A DNA stretch of 64,000 nucleotides from Xiphias gladius (lineage: Eukaryota > Chordata > Actinopteri > Istiophoriformes > Xiphiidae). The stretch's first letter is position 1, and each line of letters begins with the position of its first letter. Where the stretch lies: positions 20,790,105 through 20,854,104 of the forward strand of contig NC_053404.1 in assembly GCF_016859285.1 (NCBI RefSeq), read 5' to 3'. The position numbers and the translations under genes are program-made. Below, piece after piece: positions 11,501 to 26,500 of this stretch. Under the pieces are notes generated by a model, which did no database searches, was not told where the DNA came from, and saw only the letters and a program-made list of their open reading frames with translations.

Positions 11501-14500
11501 TGTTTTCCATTTTCCCCTGTTTTCTGACATTTTATAGACCCAATAATTAACATTTTAATCAGAAAAATACTCTGCGGATTAATAAACCCTAATTTATTTG
11601 CATTGCTAAGCCCAGAGGAGTGATTGTGGGGTGGGCTAGGATTGTTTATCTGCCTGTGGGAAGCCCCAGGATTCATTAATAGACTAAACGATTGATCAAT
11701 TAAGTAAAACAATTACCAACATAAGCGTCACTAGGTTATTTTCATCATCAATTAATCTGCAGATTATTTTCTCGATTAATAGATCAATCGTCTGTTCGAT
11801 AAAATGTCAGAAAATAGTGAAAAATGCCCAAGTCTACAACTGTCTTGCTTTGTCCGACCAACAGTCCAAAACTCAAAAATAAAAAACCTTTTAACTACTT
11901 TTTACTTACTTCTACGTTTGCTACTACATAAACCCTGACAATCTGAAAGTTTAAACTAGGCAATATTCGGTGTTTTTACTTTACTGCATCTCTCCCCTAG
12001 GAAGCAGAAAAGCGAGGGGTCAGCCCAGAGGAGGTGTACGCAGCCCTCTGCATGTGCGGCGGCAGCAACATCAACCCCTGCGATTGGCTGACATCAGAGC
12101 TGCCTCACCTGCTGGATGAAATCTGCGCCATGGCAGCGTCCGTCCAGCTAAACTACAAAGCAGGGGATTCTGGGATACAACCCGCGGTGGAGAGGGACGG
12201 AGAGGAGTCGGAGGAGAGCGGTCCCAGCGCCACAGGTGAAGACGTGAAGCTGTCCAGAGCTGAGGCCAAGCTGGCGTGGTTAGCAGCGGGAGGGGACACT
12301 GAGAGAGCTGTGGCACAGCTGCTGAGAGACCGACAGGTCAAGGTAGGAAAATTAAGCCGTTCACCAGACATAAGTAGTCAAGGTTGTGTGAAGACTGAGT
12401 CTGGTACAGACCAAAACGCACCTAAAGTAGCGTCCCACGGGTGGGACAGTGTATTCTAAAGGGCTAAAAGTAGCTACTTAAACACAGCTTGCTCACTCAC
12501 AGTGATATATTCCTACTAGAGCTGCAGCCGTTCTAGCTGTAATTTCTACATCTTGCATCATCGTCTTTAAACCTTTTCCATCAATGCTTGTCCTCTCAGA
12601 GCAGATTTGCTTGAGACGCATTTCATTTCAGAAAGCTGTCCAGCAGACGACTGACATGCTCCCGTCCTCGTTCAGACGTAGGGATGGGTATCCTTACAAG
12701 TTTTTAGATTGTAGTGCAGATATAATAACCTGACTTTTGGTGCCAATACTAAAGCGATACTGTTTTTTTTCTGTTTTCTAAGCACCTGCCTACAAAGTGT
12801 CTAACACTTTTAGTAGTTTATAACTTACCTTAAATATTTTTCTTCAAACTATTTTTTTTTTTTTTTTTTTATCCCATTTAACAATAGAAGCTGAATTTCT
12901 CAAATGTTAAATGTCATCTAAAAACTAGCAGCCATACAAGAACTGAAAATATAATAGTTCAAAATTGACTGAGTTTTGATTTAAATAGGGAACAGATCAA
13001 AGAATAAGTAAAAACAATTAGGATGGTTGATCTGCCATCTGGTTTCCTTATTATTCAATTCATCATTTTGCCTGTAAGTGTCAGAAAATAATAACAAATT
13101 GCATTTCAAAATTTTCCAGAGGTCAAAGCAACAACTTGTTTCATCCAACAACAGTCAAAAACCAAATAAACTCTATGTATAGTGATTATAAAAAAAGAGA
13201 GCAGCAATTCCTAAAGATTGAGAATGAAGCTTGAACCAGTGTTTAAATTGTTTTTCCAGCAAAAATGTCAAACTATTAATTTAGGGCTGCAGCTAACGGT
13301 TATTTTCATCATTGATTAATTGATTGTTTTCAGAAATAACTGGTTAACTGTTTATACTATGAAATGTCATAAAACGGTTAAGTATTCTCATCATAATTAC
13401 TTAAAGCCCTAGATGACATGTTTAAATGTCTTGCTTTGTCCGTCCAACAGTCCAAAAACCCTACGATATTCAGCTTAAAATGATATAAAACAGAGAAATC
13501 CTCACATTTGAGAAGCTGGAGCTATGAAATGTGACGGAAATCTTGCGAGCTTGTTAACTTGGGATGGGAGAAGTTTCGGGAGAACCAGATGTCTTACACA
13601 GAGACATTTACTGGAGCTCAAAGCATAATTCTGAAGGTTATTGTCCTTGCAGGGACGTGTTTTAAACCCATACAAAACTTACTGCACGGCTATTCTTCAC
13701 GGGACCACTGCGACTATCCACACGTGTGCGAAGATTTCATTGCGGTCCAAATCCTAGACAATGAATCACGTTCACCTAATTCACGTCGTATATTCCGTGA
13801 AAAAACCCCATGTCCTCCCCAAGGATAAAAGGACTGTTCATCCCGTGACCCTGAAGGGCACCAGTGGTACGAGCGTTCACTCCCTGGAACGGAGAGGCTC
13901 GGTTCATCGTATCTTTTAAAGAGCGTAGAGCCGGGGACTGGGAGACAACCGCGGTTGAGAGACAGACAATGAACTACTGCTTTTGCTTTCAGAGGAAATG
14001 ATTGGCAAAACTCTAATTAATTCATATTATCAAAATGGTTATAAACTGATTATCACTATAATACTTATTCAGGCACCGTATCTGAGATTTCTACAAAACT
14101 TTTTATTTAACAAATGGGGCCAAAGTTCTCTAACGTTAAATGTTGCTGTACAAGAACTTTGTCTTAATAAAATAATCTTAAAGGAGTAGGCATTTTATTT
14201 AAATCAAGACCTTTTGATCAAATAAGTAAACAAGCTTATAAATCATTACTAAGTCATATCATTGTTTATTTATTTTGATTACATTTAAAAGTTCACCCAA
14301 ACAAGAGTAAAATTTGTAAAAAGTTTACGACAGTCGTCAACAGATTCCAGATTCTCGGCACCTTTTTATTTTGAAAGTACAGTGATAAATGGCTCTAAAA
14401 ACAGTCGTTAGAGAGCAACTGCAGCCACTGCAGCAATATATCTTGATCTACTCTTTTACAAAAAATAGTGCAGATACACTGGTGTAGAGGAAAGCTACCG

Positions 14501-17500
14501 GAGGACGCGGAGAGTGTGTTTTATTCCTGCATGCACAGGTACACAAGCCGGTGCAGAGTCTCAACAGGTGTCTGTGGTGAGGACGATAAGAGGCTCTCTA
14601 CAGCTGAAAAAAACTCGACGTCTCTGGACTGTCTCCTCCAGTTTTTTTTTTTTTTTTGACCTTGAAAGATAACTCACAACAAAGACGGTCTGTGGAGTCA
14701 TACGTGGGAGTGTTGCACGACCCTCTTGACCCTGGTTAATGAGTAGCGTGCAGAAACTCCAAACTGGAGGACGCAAAGGAAACTTTCAAACTCAGGGTAG
14801 GAGGTGTAACATGTCTGGGGTTAGGAAAGGCCTCACATATCAAATATTTAAGATTTATGTTTGAAGTAATTTAGGAACAGTAGCTATTTTACAGGGTTTG
14901 TCCACCAGAGAACACTGGCAAGTTCCTCATCAAAAATGTTTATGTTTACGTTATGTGTTTGTTAAATAACACAAATAAGTGGCAGGTATCTGTAGAAGCA
15001 AATAACTGCCTTTATGACTTGTATCATATCAGCACCTGAATACCTAGTATTGAAATCTTTAATTTCCCTTTTTTTTTTTTTTTTTTTTGTCCGACCAAAA
15101 CCCAAAGATACTCAGTTTAGCATCATATAAAACAGAAAAGCACCAAATCCTCACAATTTAGAAGCTGGAGCCAGACGGTGTGTTTGCCAGTCCTGCTTCA
15201 TAAATGACTCAAACAGTTAACAGATTATCAAAGTAGCTGCAATTCATTTTTGGTCAGTCTATTCATCGAGTAATCGTGAAACGTTGAAACCTAAGACTTT
15301 TTATGGCTGCACCATTCCATCAAATTTAAATATTCCATCAAATATTCTTTTATTAAATATTGAAGATTTCTTGGCATCATTATCGGGATATGTCCTGCGG
15401 AAGTATTCACGCGGGGATGTATCGCGTCTTTGCTGTAAACATCGATCCGTAAGTTCCCTCCCTGTCGTGTGTGTCTCTGTCTTCAGATGAGGGAGCTCCA
15501 CTCTCTGGGCTTCAGGGATGTGGCCCAGTGTGAGGAGGCCCTGCGGCTGAGCGGAGGTGAGGTTAAAGGGGCTTTGTCTTTGCTTCAGCGCCCTCTCCTC
15601 GAGCCTTTCCACCAGCGTATCTGGACCGACCAGCCCGAGCCACCGATCGACCCCAAACACCCGGACAAACAGGTCAGTCCGCGGCAATTTACCCGAGTGC
15701 TTTTCGTGTGAACACCTTGTACCTGTACTGGCATGGGAATGATGGGTTTTTACGCACTGTAAAGAAACGTGTCGTTTTTCTGTCGAATCCACCTTCTTTT
15801 TACGAGTAAACTCCTCGCCGTCCTCGTTCGTTCCCCGCAGAGGATGTGCCGGCGCCTGCTGGCGTTGTACGACCTGCCCAGCTGGGGACGCTGCGAGCTC
15901 GTACTGTCGTTGCTCCAGGAGCCGGGTGTCACTTACTCCCTGGAGGACGTAGTGCAAGCTGTGAAGGAGTCGCATGACAAGGATTTCATCAGGCGTCTCC
16001 TCAACAACGAGTGCCCCTGCTGCCTGTACATCTTCCCCCGCAGCAAGGTGGGTCAGTGAAAGTGACGGTCCAGAGTGTGCACTGCCGGGGGGTGTAAGCG
16101 TGAATCTGCAGGTCATACCGTAAGACAGGTTCACAGTTCTTATGTCTGTCCGCTGTATGAACAGTGCAGCAAGTTGTGCTTGCCGTAGCCATTCCTCCTG
16201 TTCACGCCGGCCGTTATCTGTGCTGTTTTAGGTTCAGCACCTTGTGCTTGTCTGCACTTGTGACTTAGAGGAAGAGCGGATCACATTTTATGACCAACTG
16301 ACGCAGAAAACCAGGTCATTCCACTGCGTTATTCTGGAACATGTTCAGTTGATTCCGTTAACTCTGAAGCCTCCTCTTTCCTTCAGATAAGAAGGAAGGA
16401 ATGATTACTGCGGCGTTCATATAGGCACCTTACTATTGATTTAAGACAGACATTTGACAAATTGAGAACCTATCCTTTAAGTATTTTTATTTCTTATCTG
16501 AAACTATGCAGCCTGTACGGTACGGTTTTATTTCACATTTTAACGTGACTTCTTTTCATCTACCTCCCGGCCACCTTCATATAAACTGTTTTTATATAGA
16601 TAGTAAACAGGAGGAACTACTCTGAGTGACATGGTGAAGCAATAAACAGGCACAAAACTTTGCATCTGGGATATTTTTAGTAGGTGTGTGATGAGGAAGT
16701 AGAACATGCAACCATGTTCCATGCAAATTATCCCCCCTCATAAATTTTCATACTTCTTCAATCAATCCATCAAATTAGGTTTTACCGCCTAGCTGTAATA
16801 CACAAATTCAGGATTTATAGCATATCGGATGTTGCAGAAATTGGACAGTCATCCGTTGTGTTTTACTCTTCTGGGTGGAAGGCAGCAAAGCTAACCACTA
16901 AGCAACTGTGCTGCGAGGAACTAATAAAAATACAGAGGCTTACCAAAGAATTAAAAATTCAAGAGCTTTAATGTGAAAATATTTAGAGTTAGAGCCCATG
17001 AGCCCCTTTCAATAGCATTAAAACATTTGTGTCTGCTTTTGATTTGATATGATTTAGTATCGTGGATGTTTCACTGCATAAAGTTCTTTTTCTAACTGTT
17101 TTATCAAACCAATAATCAACAATGATTGATTACCCTTGATTTGGCATAGATCTGCTGCTGGCAGCCCAACTGTGACTGAGAGTTAATCTTAACAGATGAA
17201 ACAGTTCAAATATTTGTGCCTAAAAGAAAACAGTGGACACATCAGACCCTGAAACACTTTATTTTGACAGAAAATAAATAAAAAAAGCAATAATTAAATA
17301 CTCAAAGCGTTATTTTGAATTTGCTTGACACATACAGAACAATTTTCTTTTATTTGCATATTTGAATAAAATGCACGGACCCACAATATCTGCCCTCATC
17401 CGCGAAGGAGTTCAACATTTAATAAGCAGCTGTTAATTTCTTCTTCTCTCTTCCAGATGCAGTCCCTGACTTCCTGTCAGTGCTCAGTGTGCCACGAGTG

Positions 17501-20500
17501 TTTCGGGCGGCACTTCACCATAGCTGTGAGAGACAAACACATCAGAGACATGGTGTGTCCCGTCTGCGGAGAGCCCGACATCAATGACCCCGAACAACTG
17601 GACAGCTACTTCTCCACGCTGGACATACAGGTGAACTGAGAAAGAGGAACATGGTGAAATCGAGGGTTTTTGTGCCTGTTTTTAACAAGCGTTCTGTTTG
17701 GCCACTGTCCCTCAGAAAATTTCACTTTAAATTTTATATATATAGAGATAGAGATAGAGAGATATATAGTGATAGATAGCTAGAGAGAGAGAGACATACA
17801 TTTTTTTTTTTTAAATTAATGTCTTTCACATAAAACGTCATGAAATCCATCTTCATCCCTTTACATTTTATTTTTTTTTTTGTTTAATCGTCCTTCAGTC
17901 GAAACTGCAATTGGGAAGCTCTCACTGTTTGTTTAAGATGTTTCTCAAAAGTAGATGAAGATGTTCAGACTGTCTAGTGGGGATATGCATGAGTGACTGA
18001 ATTAGTTTGGGGGGGGGGAGTATGAAAAATCTTAAAACCTAACATTGAGATCAGAAATAAAATAATATAAGTTAACGTACTAGTCTGTAGTGTCCTGATA
18101 CTATCGACAGTTAAAATATTATTATGATGGAAAAGGGGAGTTGATGATTCACGACAATGAGAAGAGGAAGCTAATCAAACTCGTTTCTTTTTCACTATAA
18201 ACAGTTTGTTAAAATGTGAGGACTATGCACTTGCCAATGCAGCATTGTAGTAATTTAGAAATGGATCGATTAGACTACAACACGCTGCAAGCTACTGGTC
18301 ATAACAGACCAACAAGCCCCAGAAAAAAGGTGTGTCTCGTGGATTTGACTTTGCATTTGTAGGAACAAAGTTGTGATATAGACGCACGACAAAAGTCAAG
18401 ACAGCCATATAATACTAAAGTGTAAAACACTTTGCTTTTAAAAGCAGTGCACAAACATTTAATAGATGGTTTATAACACACTATAATGTACATACTTGGA
18501 TATTTAAAATTATTTTTTCCTGATCGTGTGGTTTATACAAGGAATAACTGCACTTTACCTGCAAAAAGCAACTCTTACATTTTTTTTTTCAAAGAATCTT
18601 CCAAAGAAAATAGATGCATTTCTCCATCATATATTTTTGAGCAGCACTGACACATACAAATTATGAGGAAAAAAAAAAGTATAAATAAACAACAGAGCCA
18701 TTTCTTCCTGTATAAGGTTAATATATGTTTTAAAGTATACCGTTGCGTTTACGGTCAAACATCACTGCATCTTAAAGAGAATAAAAATTGGACGGAGGAG
18801 ATGTGGTTGAGCATTTTTAGTGGAAACAATAATACCAATGTCAGTACACAGAGGGAAAGCTGAGTCAAATGTTGACCAAATTCCTTTCTTTTAAAAAAAA
18901 AAAAAAAAAGTGAAATTACAGGGAACTAGTATCAAAACACAGATGAAGTGAACTGCAACAGGTTACGAAATGAAATGACCTGAAACAACATGTTGGATTG
19001 TTCTTTTCACTTTTGCTTTGAACAGTAAAGTAGTAACATTTTGTTTTTCCAGCTGCGGGACTGCCTGGAACCTGATGTGTACGAGCTGTTTCATAAAAAG
19101 CTGACCGAGCATGCCCTCATGAAAGACCCAAAGTTCCTCTGGTGCTGTCATGTGAGTTCCCCCAAACTTAAAAAAAAAAAAAACAGTCCACTTGTTCTTC
19201 CTCTGTCCGTTCCCACAATCTGATTTCCTCCTCCATGTGTAATTTAGATGCTTTTCATACTCGCCTACTGCCTTTATTTATAGCTCTGTTGCGCTTCCTG
19301 AGTTCAGTGTACTTTGACATGTTCTTTCATTTAATGAACACACACACTAGTTTATTTTATCTCAGGCCCACGTCCACCAAATATGGATTCACCCTCCGCT
19401 GGAAATAGTCCTCAACAAAAGCAGCATTTCCTCCTGATGGTTTTGTTGTGTTTTAATCTTCAGTAGGAACCAGTGGCCTTGGAGCTGAGTGCCACAGATA
19501 GAGTAGGGAAGTCAAAGTATTAAGAGACTAACACATTATTGGTTTTGGTCTTTTAATGGTATTTATCGACAATAATACAAAGATTTATTTTATAATTCAC
19601 CAGCCTTATCAACAAATTCTCTTTATTTAGGTTTTTTTTTTTTCCTGGCATTTGCTAAACTTATTTACATTTCTTCAAGCTGAGGCGGGGGAAATTAATT
19701 CAAAGTTCAGCAGATTTTAAGTGAAGCTACTGCAGGCATTTTACATTTCTACAGAGTTTACTGATGAAGTTAAGAGGGGTATAAATGTTATAAATAGAAT
19801 TTATTTGAAAAAAAGCATACATAGAAGGGGATGCTAAATATTACACTGGAATAAGTTTTTATGATGCATATTTACATACAGTAACCAACGCGTCTCCTTT
19901 TTCTATCTTCGTCAGTGCACCAGCGGGTTTATCAACGATGGAGACCAGCTGAAGGTCACCTGCATGTCATGCCGGAAAAGCTTTTGCGCTCAGTGCAAGA
20001 AACCCGTGAGTATTAGCACTGTTACCACTTCTCCTCGCATGCGGGGGTCATCGGGCTGATCTTACATGTGATTTTAAAAATAAAAAAAACAATGAAATGA
20101 AAAGGTTCTGTACAAGCTTTGACATTGAGCCTTGAAACACGGGCACTCGTGAACTCCCCTCTCTGGTCTCAGTGGGAGCCCCAACACCAGGATCTGTCCT
20201 GCGAGCAGTTCCAGCAGTGGAAGAGGGAGAACGATCCGGAGTACCAGAGGCAGGGCCTGGCCGGCTACCTGAGAGACAACGGCATCAGTAAGGCTCACCA
20301 CGAACGTTACCTTAAACCACGACCGCAAGTTTCATTTCAGTATTTTTCCCCTCATCGCTCCAACAGTGTTTGTACATCAATCAACCCCAACCACCGCAGA
20401 CCACAGTGTTTAAGTTCCCTTCCTAACACTTCATTGTTGTTACTGGCTTGACCTACTCATTCACTGACCAGAATGTTTGTCCTTAATCTCACTTTGCTTT

Positions 20501-23500
20501 TGACCTGTTTAGGAGTTACCCAACTTTAAAAGTTTTTTTTTGAGGTATTTGTGCTGAAGCTGAGGAAAATATTGTATTATGTACTCAACTACATTCATTT
20601 GACAGGTATAGTTATTAGTTACTTTTAAGATTAGGGCTGTAACTAATGACGATTATTGATTAATCTGCCAATTACTTTGATCTACGGTATAAAACAATAG
20701 AATACAGGGAAAAATTGCATCCATCACTATATCCTAAAGCACAAAGTAGCATCATTAAATATCTTGTTTTGCCGACCAACATACCAGGACCCATGAATAT
20801 TCAGTTTACTGAATTGTCACATTTTAAAAACCTGGAACCAACAGATGTTTTGCATTTTTTCTTGAAAAATTACCTAAACGATTTATGGCTTAACAAAATA
20901 GTTGCAAGTACATTAAAACGATGCTTACAGGTTATGCATCAGTAATACTGAACCAATACTATCATTGTGTATAGAGCTAAAATGATTAGTGGAAAGTCTC
21001 ATGTAGCTTTCAGTATTTCCTAAACAAAAACAACACGTTTTCATATAATATGTGGATTAAAAGAATTTACCAGAATGTGGTCTCCTCCTGCAGCCTGTCC
21101 TCACTGTAGGTTCCAGTACGCTCTGACGAAAGGCGGCTGCATGCACTTCAGCTGCTCCCAGTGCAGATACCAGTTCTGCAGCGGCTGCAACAACCCGTAC
21201 CACAAGGTGAGATCGAGTCACATCGTCGAGAAAGAAGAGAGAGAAAAAAAGAAGAAAAGGCAGAGTTTGAGCCTCTCAATGACCAAAATACATGTTTTTA
21301 CAGTCGACTTCCACTTCTTTTATGTGCTATACAAAAATAAGCAAGTGTTAGTATTGGGAGAAGCAATATCTTTGTTTTCAGAGACACTTTTGTTTTTTGA
21401 CGTTTCTGACCTCGTCTGACATCTGGAAATTGCACAGAATTTGATCTCAGCTTATTTACATGCAGCATTTAGACAACTGTTTGAGTATTTCAGCTTCAAA
21501 CCGTAATCAAAGCACTTTTCCAAATATTAGTTAAAAAGTGCTTCAGAGAGCAATGAAACACCAAAAGATCGTAATAAACTCAAAAGCAATATAGAAACAT
21601 TAAAATGGACAGATGATAAAACAAACACTAAAATACAAATCAAAATCAAACTGACAGAAGCTAAAAGCAGACTGTAGATTGTGAACATGAAAATGCCATA
21701 AATGCCTGGGACTTGAAGACTCCAATGACAGAGAGTTTGAAGGGGGAATTTGGAAACAAAGAGCAAATGCTGGAGAGAACAGTACCTACTTCTCAAGTGT
21801 CATCTGTAGATAAAGTCATGCTTAAAGCCTTAAGTCTGTCACGTGTCCTTCCTGACAAATCCTCACATCTCATCTCTTGTAAAATGATTAGGGAAGTTTT
21901 AAGTGCAGACACCAGGATAGATTTCCTCAGGTAGGATGTAGACTTCAGCTAATCTTTTTTAGGTTTTGGACCTCACCAGAACCTGCTCTGCCTCTTGTAT
22001 TTGCATTCTTTTTGCTTCCTCTCGCAGACAGGATGTAAGACGCCCCAGTGCAGTTACCCCGGTCTACACGCCCATCACCCTCGCGACTGTCTCTTCTATC
22101 TAAGAGACTGGGAGCCGCCCAGACTACAGGCCCTGCTGCACGTAAGGATGCTGTTCAAGGTTTAGCTTCATTACTAGGGCTTCAACTAACCTGTATTTTC
22201 TTGATTATTCTAACATAAAATGCCAGAAAACAGTGAAAAATCCCCATTATAAGTTCCCCAGAGCCCATGGTTACATATTCAAATTGCTTGTTTTATCTGA
22301 ACATCAGTATCAAACCAAAAATATTTGATTTATTATCATGTGTGACAACAGGGTCTTGAAAAGTCTTAAAAAAATACCGATTACAGTTCTGTTTCGCATT
22401 CAAAAGGTCTTAAAGTCTTAAATAGAACTTGGTGAACGCTGCAGAAACCCTGGACAAAGAGAAGCCGGAATCAGAACATTTGGAATTTTTGCTGGAAAAA
22501 TGAAATAATTGCATATTATCAGTTAATTGACGACCTACCAGTGCACAAACACAAACATTTAGTTTCCACTCATGCCTTGGCTGACATACCTAGTTTTGTA
22601 ACCTTCTCCTTGTGCTATGTCCTGCTTCAAAACACTGTTTACATGTCAGACCACAGAAGCAAGATATCATCAAAATCTCTTTCCTTTAGACTGTTGGCAG
22701 CTCGCTCTCACTTAAACTAAAATTCCAGAAATACCGGGATCTCTAGAGTGCACAAATGTGAGTTATGCAGAAAGTGTACGTGTTGGTTGACTCTAAATTT
22801 GTATGATTGAACTCAACTACGGGATCATCAGTTTGATTCTAACAGCAGCCTTCACTGCCCTATTGTATTGTCCTTGAACTACTGTTCCCTCAGCCATTCC
22901 CTCCCTCTGGTCACAAACCTAAGATGTAAATGTGTTTTGTTTTTGTTTTTTTCTCCCCTCAGAGGAGTGGTGTGGAGTTCAACACAGATCCTTCTAATGG
23001 AACTCAAACTGGTAAAACAGCGTTCTGTTCATCGGCTAGAAACATCTGTTTCCTCCTCGTATCAATCTTTTGTCGTGTTCAGGAAGTAAAGAAACCGAAA
23101 AATTACATTTAAAAAAAAAAAAAAAAATGTCCCCTCGGTTCACACACATTCTGGAAAACCTGGAAGTCAAACAAAAATTAGATGAGACTTCATCAGCGTC
23201 ATTTATTAAAGTTGCCATCTAAATTTAAGTTCAGTTTATCTGGAGCCAGTTTTCTGATCCCGTCATCATTGGCCTACACTTAGCTCACTTCTAAATGAGA
23301 CACAAAAATGAACATTTTAATGTCTAAGTCTTTAATACTTTTAAACAATCATTTCCTAGGACATATCAATCCTTTTCTGATTCGTCTGTTGATGAAAAAA
23401 CTGACTTTGTTCTCTCCTCTCTGAACCAGACGCTTGCGGTGTGATGGAGCAGAAAGACGAAGGGGGTCAGCAGATTGATTCGCCGTGCGGCATCAAAACT

Positions 23501-26500
23501 CAGCCGGGACAAGCTGGACTCTGCGAGTGAGTGTCTGACACTGCTACAGTCCATAGTACAGTCTGGTTTTTATTTATTTTAGGATTAAGATTAAAGGGTT
23601 AAATTGAGCACAAGCTTTTCAAGGAAATAGACTGAAAACTATGAGTTGGATAAGACAAAACACTAACATAACTCTTCTCTAGTACAGTCTGCTCAAACCG
23701 CCATCTCTTAAACCAGAGTTTTACACATGCAGCAGCTACGGAGCAACATTATTGCTTATTTTTTCCTCCGCCAGCTCCTGAGGGAAACCTCTGGCTCTTT
23801 AGCTGCTAAATGCTCCACTATGTTCACCAGCTGGTCCCCGGCTGAGTCTGTCTCCCGTTTGTAAGTAGAGTTCAGTGGCTTTTTAAGAGCTTTTCCTCTG
23901 GGGGGGAAAAAAAAGACGCTATAAAAGCGGTGAGCGTGAACCATAACAGTAAAGATTTGGTACCGGACACATGAACAACGAGCTGAAACTGACTATAAAG
24001 CGGAGGGGAGCTTCAGATTCAGCTGAGAATCACTCATTTTTATGTAGTCATTTGATATGTCATTATAAAAACACTAATTATATCCACTTCCAATCCTAAA
24101 ATGTAATTACTTGTTGACATTATTAGAAAATAAACTAAAATTCGAAACGTGTGTTACTTTTTTAGCTCAGGATTAGAAGGTTCCTTTGGCGTTTTGACAA
24201 ATTTAGCAGGAAGTCTGACTTTCACCAAACTAATTTTAAAGCTTTGTCGCAAAGAGGGGCAACCTATCGAACCTCGTTTTTTTTGGTACCAATCCAAATG
24301 TGTCCGTGGTGATGAGTACAGCACAGCTGGTATAAGACATCTGGTCAGATTCATATTCTTGGATCAGCGAGTTCCTGAGTTCAAATCAAATTTTACCAGT
24401 TTTAGACTGTGATTCATTTAGGCAAAAAAAAGTTCATAAGCAATTGTGTTTAGACTGCATGGAACATTTGTTTTGTTAAATGGAAAAAAGAACATTTCCA
24501 TAGAAAAAACAAGTTTATATTTTTCAAAGTGAAGTATTGAAAACCGATCTTATTGAGCATTTTTTCACACCAAAGTCACTGCACCATGACCTTTTTAAAA
24601 AGAGAAGTTAAGAAGACAGCAAAAACTAAAACCCTTGTGTGAGATACAGTTAAGGCAGAGGAGGAAGTCACACACCTCTCACCTCCTGGGGATCCTGCAC
24701 TCTCATTGACCCTGGTGGGAGGTCTGCTGTTGGGCCAGAGTACATTCTTTCCTCATTCTGTCATTTGAAGTGAGCAGAGTTTGTTAAGGAGACAAACTGA
24801 AAACTGTCCTCCATTACAGTGCGCTCAAATGTCCCACGGCTCTTAACACTTACGGATAATCCAAACTAATTTCCATGTCGTGTCCTCATTTAGCTCTCTA
24901 AAAGCAGTGGATATTTTCCCAATAACACTGTTAAAACTGTTCTGGTTCACGCTCACCGCGGCAGCTGTTTTCAGAGAAACGGCTGTACCTGCTCAGACGC
25001 GGCCAGGGACCAGCCGGTGAACACGGTGGAGCTTTTAGCAGCTAAAGAGCCAGAGGTTTCCCTCAGGAGCTGGCGGAGACCAAAAATCAGTCACTGCAGG
25101 TTTAAGATTTCCATTATAAAAAATCCAAAAGGCCTCCTTTTAAAAAGAGCATATTCTACAAACCTCCACTTTGATAAAGACTTTGTCTTAGAGAGTATCT
25201 ATAACAAAGGTGTGTGTTTCTGCAGGAAGCACTACAGGGAGTACCTGGTCAGTCTGATCAATGCCCACTCTGTGGACCCGGCTCTGCTCTACGACGCCCT
25301 CGAGCTGACCAGGGCCTGTGAGAGATACCAGGTGGACATGCAGAGAGGAGAGAACGAGGAGGACAACGCTTACCACGCTCGACTGCTCAAGGTGAGCTAC
25401 TACTGTTTGCGCTCACGTCGTATTGTTTAAAACAGTACCGACGAGCTGCTGCCGTGTGGAGGGGGGCAAAAAAAACATTCACGTGAGCCTCTGACTTGTA
25501 ATTCTGAGCCAGAGGTGTCAGGGATTTCTGACATGACGTCGACTTTACATTTAGTTAATGGAGAGTTCGGACCAAGATGTCTACTGAGCACATTATGCAG
25601 GTGGGGGGAAAAAAAAAAAAAAAAAAATCAACTTCTACGACAGCACGAATACAACAGATACATACAGTTCATTTGGAAAGTTTTCAGACTCCGTCACTTT
25701 TTTATGTTGCAGCCTTATGCTAAACTCAAGGAGGTGGAAGGAACTGCCCTCAGAGACAGCATTGTGTTGAGGCAGGCTCTCAAGAGCACAGTGGCTTCCA
25801 TGATTCTTCAATGGAAGAAGTCTGGAACTAACAGGACTCTTCCTAGAGCTGGCCGCCCGGCCAAGCCGAGCTCCAGGGATCCTCTGTGGAGATGGGAGAA
25901 GCTTCCAGAAGGACAACCGGCGCTCCACCGATCTGGGCTTAATGGCAGAGCGTCCAGACGGAAGCCGGTCCTCAGTGAAAGACACATGAAAGCTGCTTGT
26001 AGTTTGCATAAACCACCTGAAGGACTGTAAGAAACAAGACTGAACCGTTTGACCTCAATTCTAAACGTCATGTCTGGAAGAAACCAGACATGACGTAGGT
26101 TTTCCTTCTGGAAGCCTCTCCCAAGAAAACCAACGTCATGTCTGGTTTCCTCGGGACGCTCTGCCATTAAGCCCAGATCGGTGGAGCGCCGGTTGTCCTT
26201 CTGGAAGCTTCTCCCATCTCCACAGAGGATCCCTGGAGCTCAGCTTGACTCTAGGAAGAGTCCTGGTTGTTCTTCCATTGAAGAGTCCTGGAGGCCGCTG
26301 TGCTCTTGAGAGCCTGCCCCAACACAATGCTGTCTCTGAGCTCTGCGGGCAGTTCCTTCCACCTCACGGCTGGGTTTTTGATCTGATACGCATCGTCAGC
26401 TCTGAGACAGGGTCTGAATACTTGCGTCAATGTGAGATTCCGGTTCCTCCTTTTTAATAAATTTGCAAAAAAATTCTAAAATTCTGTTTTCGCTTTGTCA

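Larger units (their letters stand above)
12001..15672 (+). other. rnf31 UBA region exons (11-12)
   Basis: Exon 11 (12001-12342) contains the [13 protein letters not shown] helix; exon 12 (15487-15672) contains [20 protein letters not shown], a UBA-type helix. In human this region binds the UBL domains of HOIL-1L and SHARPIN. An acidic insert ([14 protein letters not shown]) in exon 11 is less conserved. Confidence 0.75.
15841..20287 (+). other. rnf31 RING1 and IBR exons (13-17)
   Basis: RING1 begins at Cys749/Cys752 ([10 protein letters not shown]) and continues with [14 protein letters not shown] and [11 protein letters not shown]. After the [17 protein letters not shown] helix, the IBR ligands follow in CTSGFI, TCMSC and FCAQCKK, then [13 protein letters not shown]. 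These align with the human E2-binding RING1 and IBR. Confidence 0.88.

Noticed and set aside
15301-16134. 277-codon minus-strand frame
   Set aside because: Lies antisense to rnf31 exons 12 and 13 and their introns; no family resemblance.
24270-24400. tRNA-like text with GAGTTCAAATC
   Set aside because: Only a B-box-like word is present; no cloverleaf or A box could be drawn with confidence.
25515-26327. Open frames that look like new genes on both strands
   Set aside because: They are the arms of the foldback Tc1 element; only a broken helix-turn-helix segment is recognisable.
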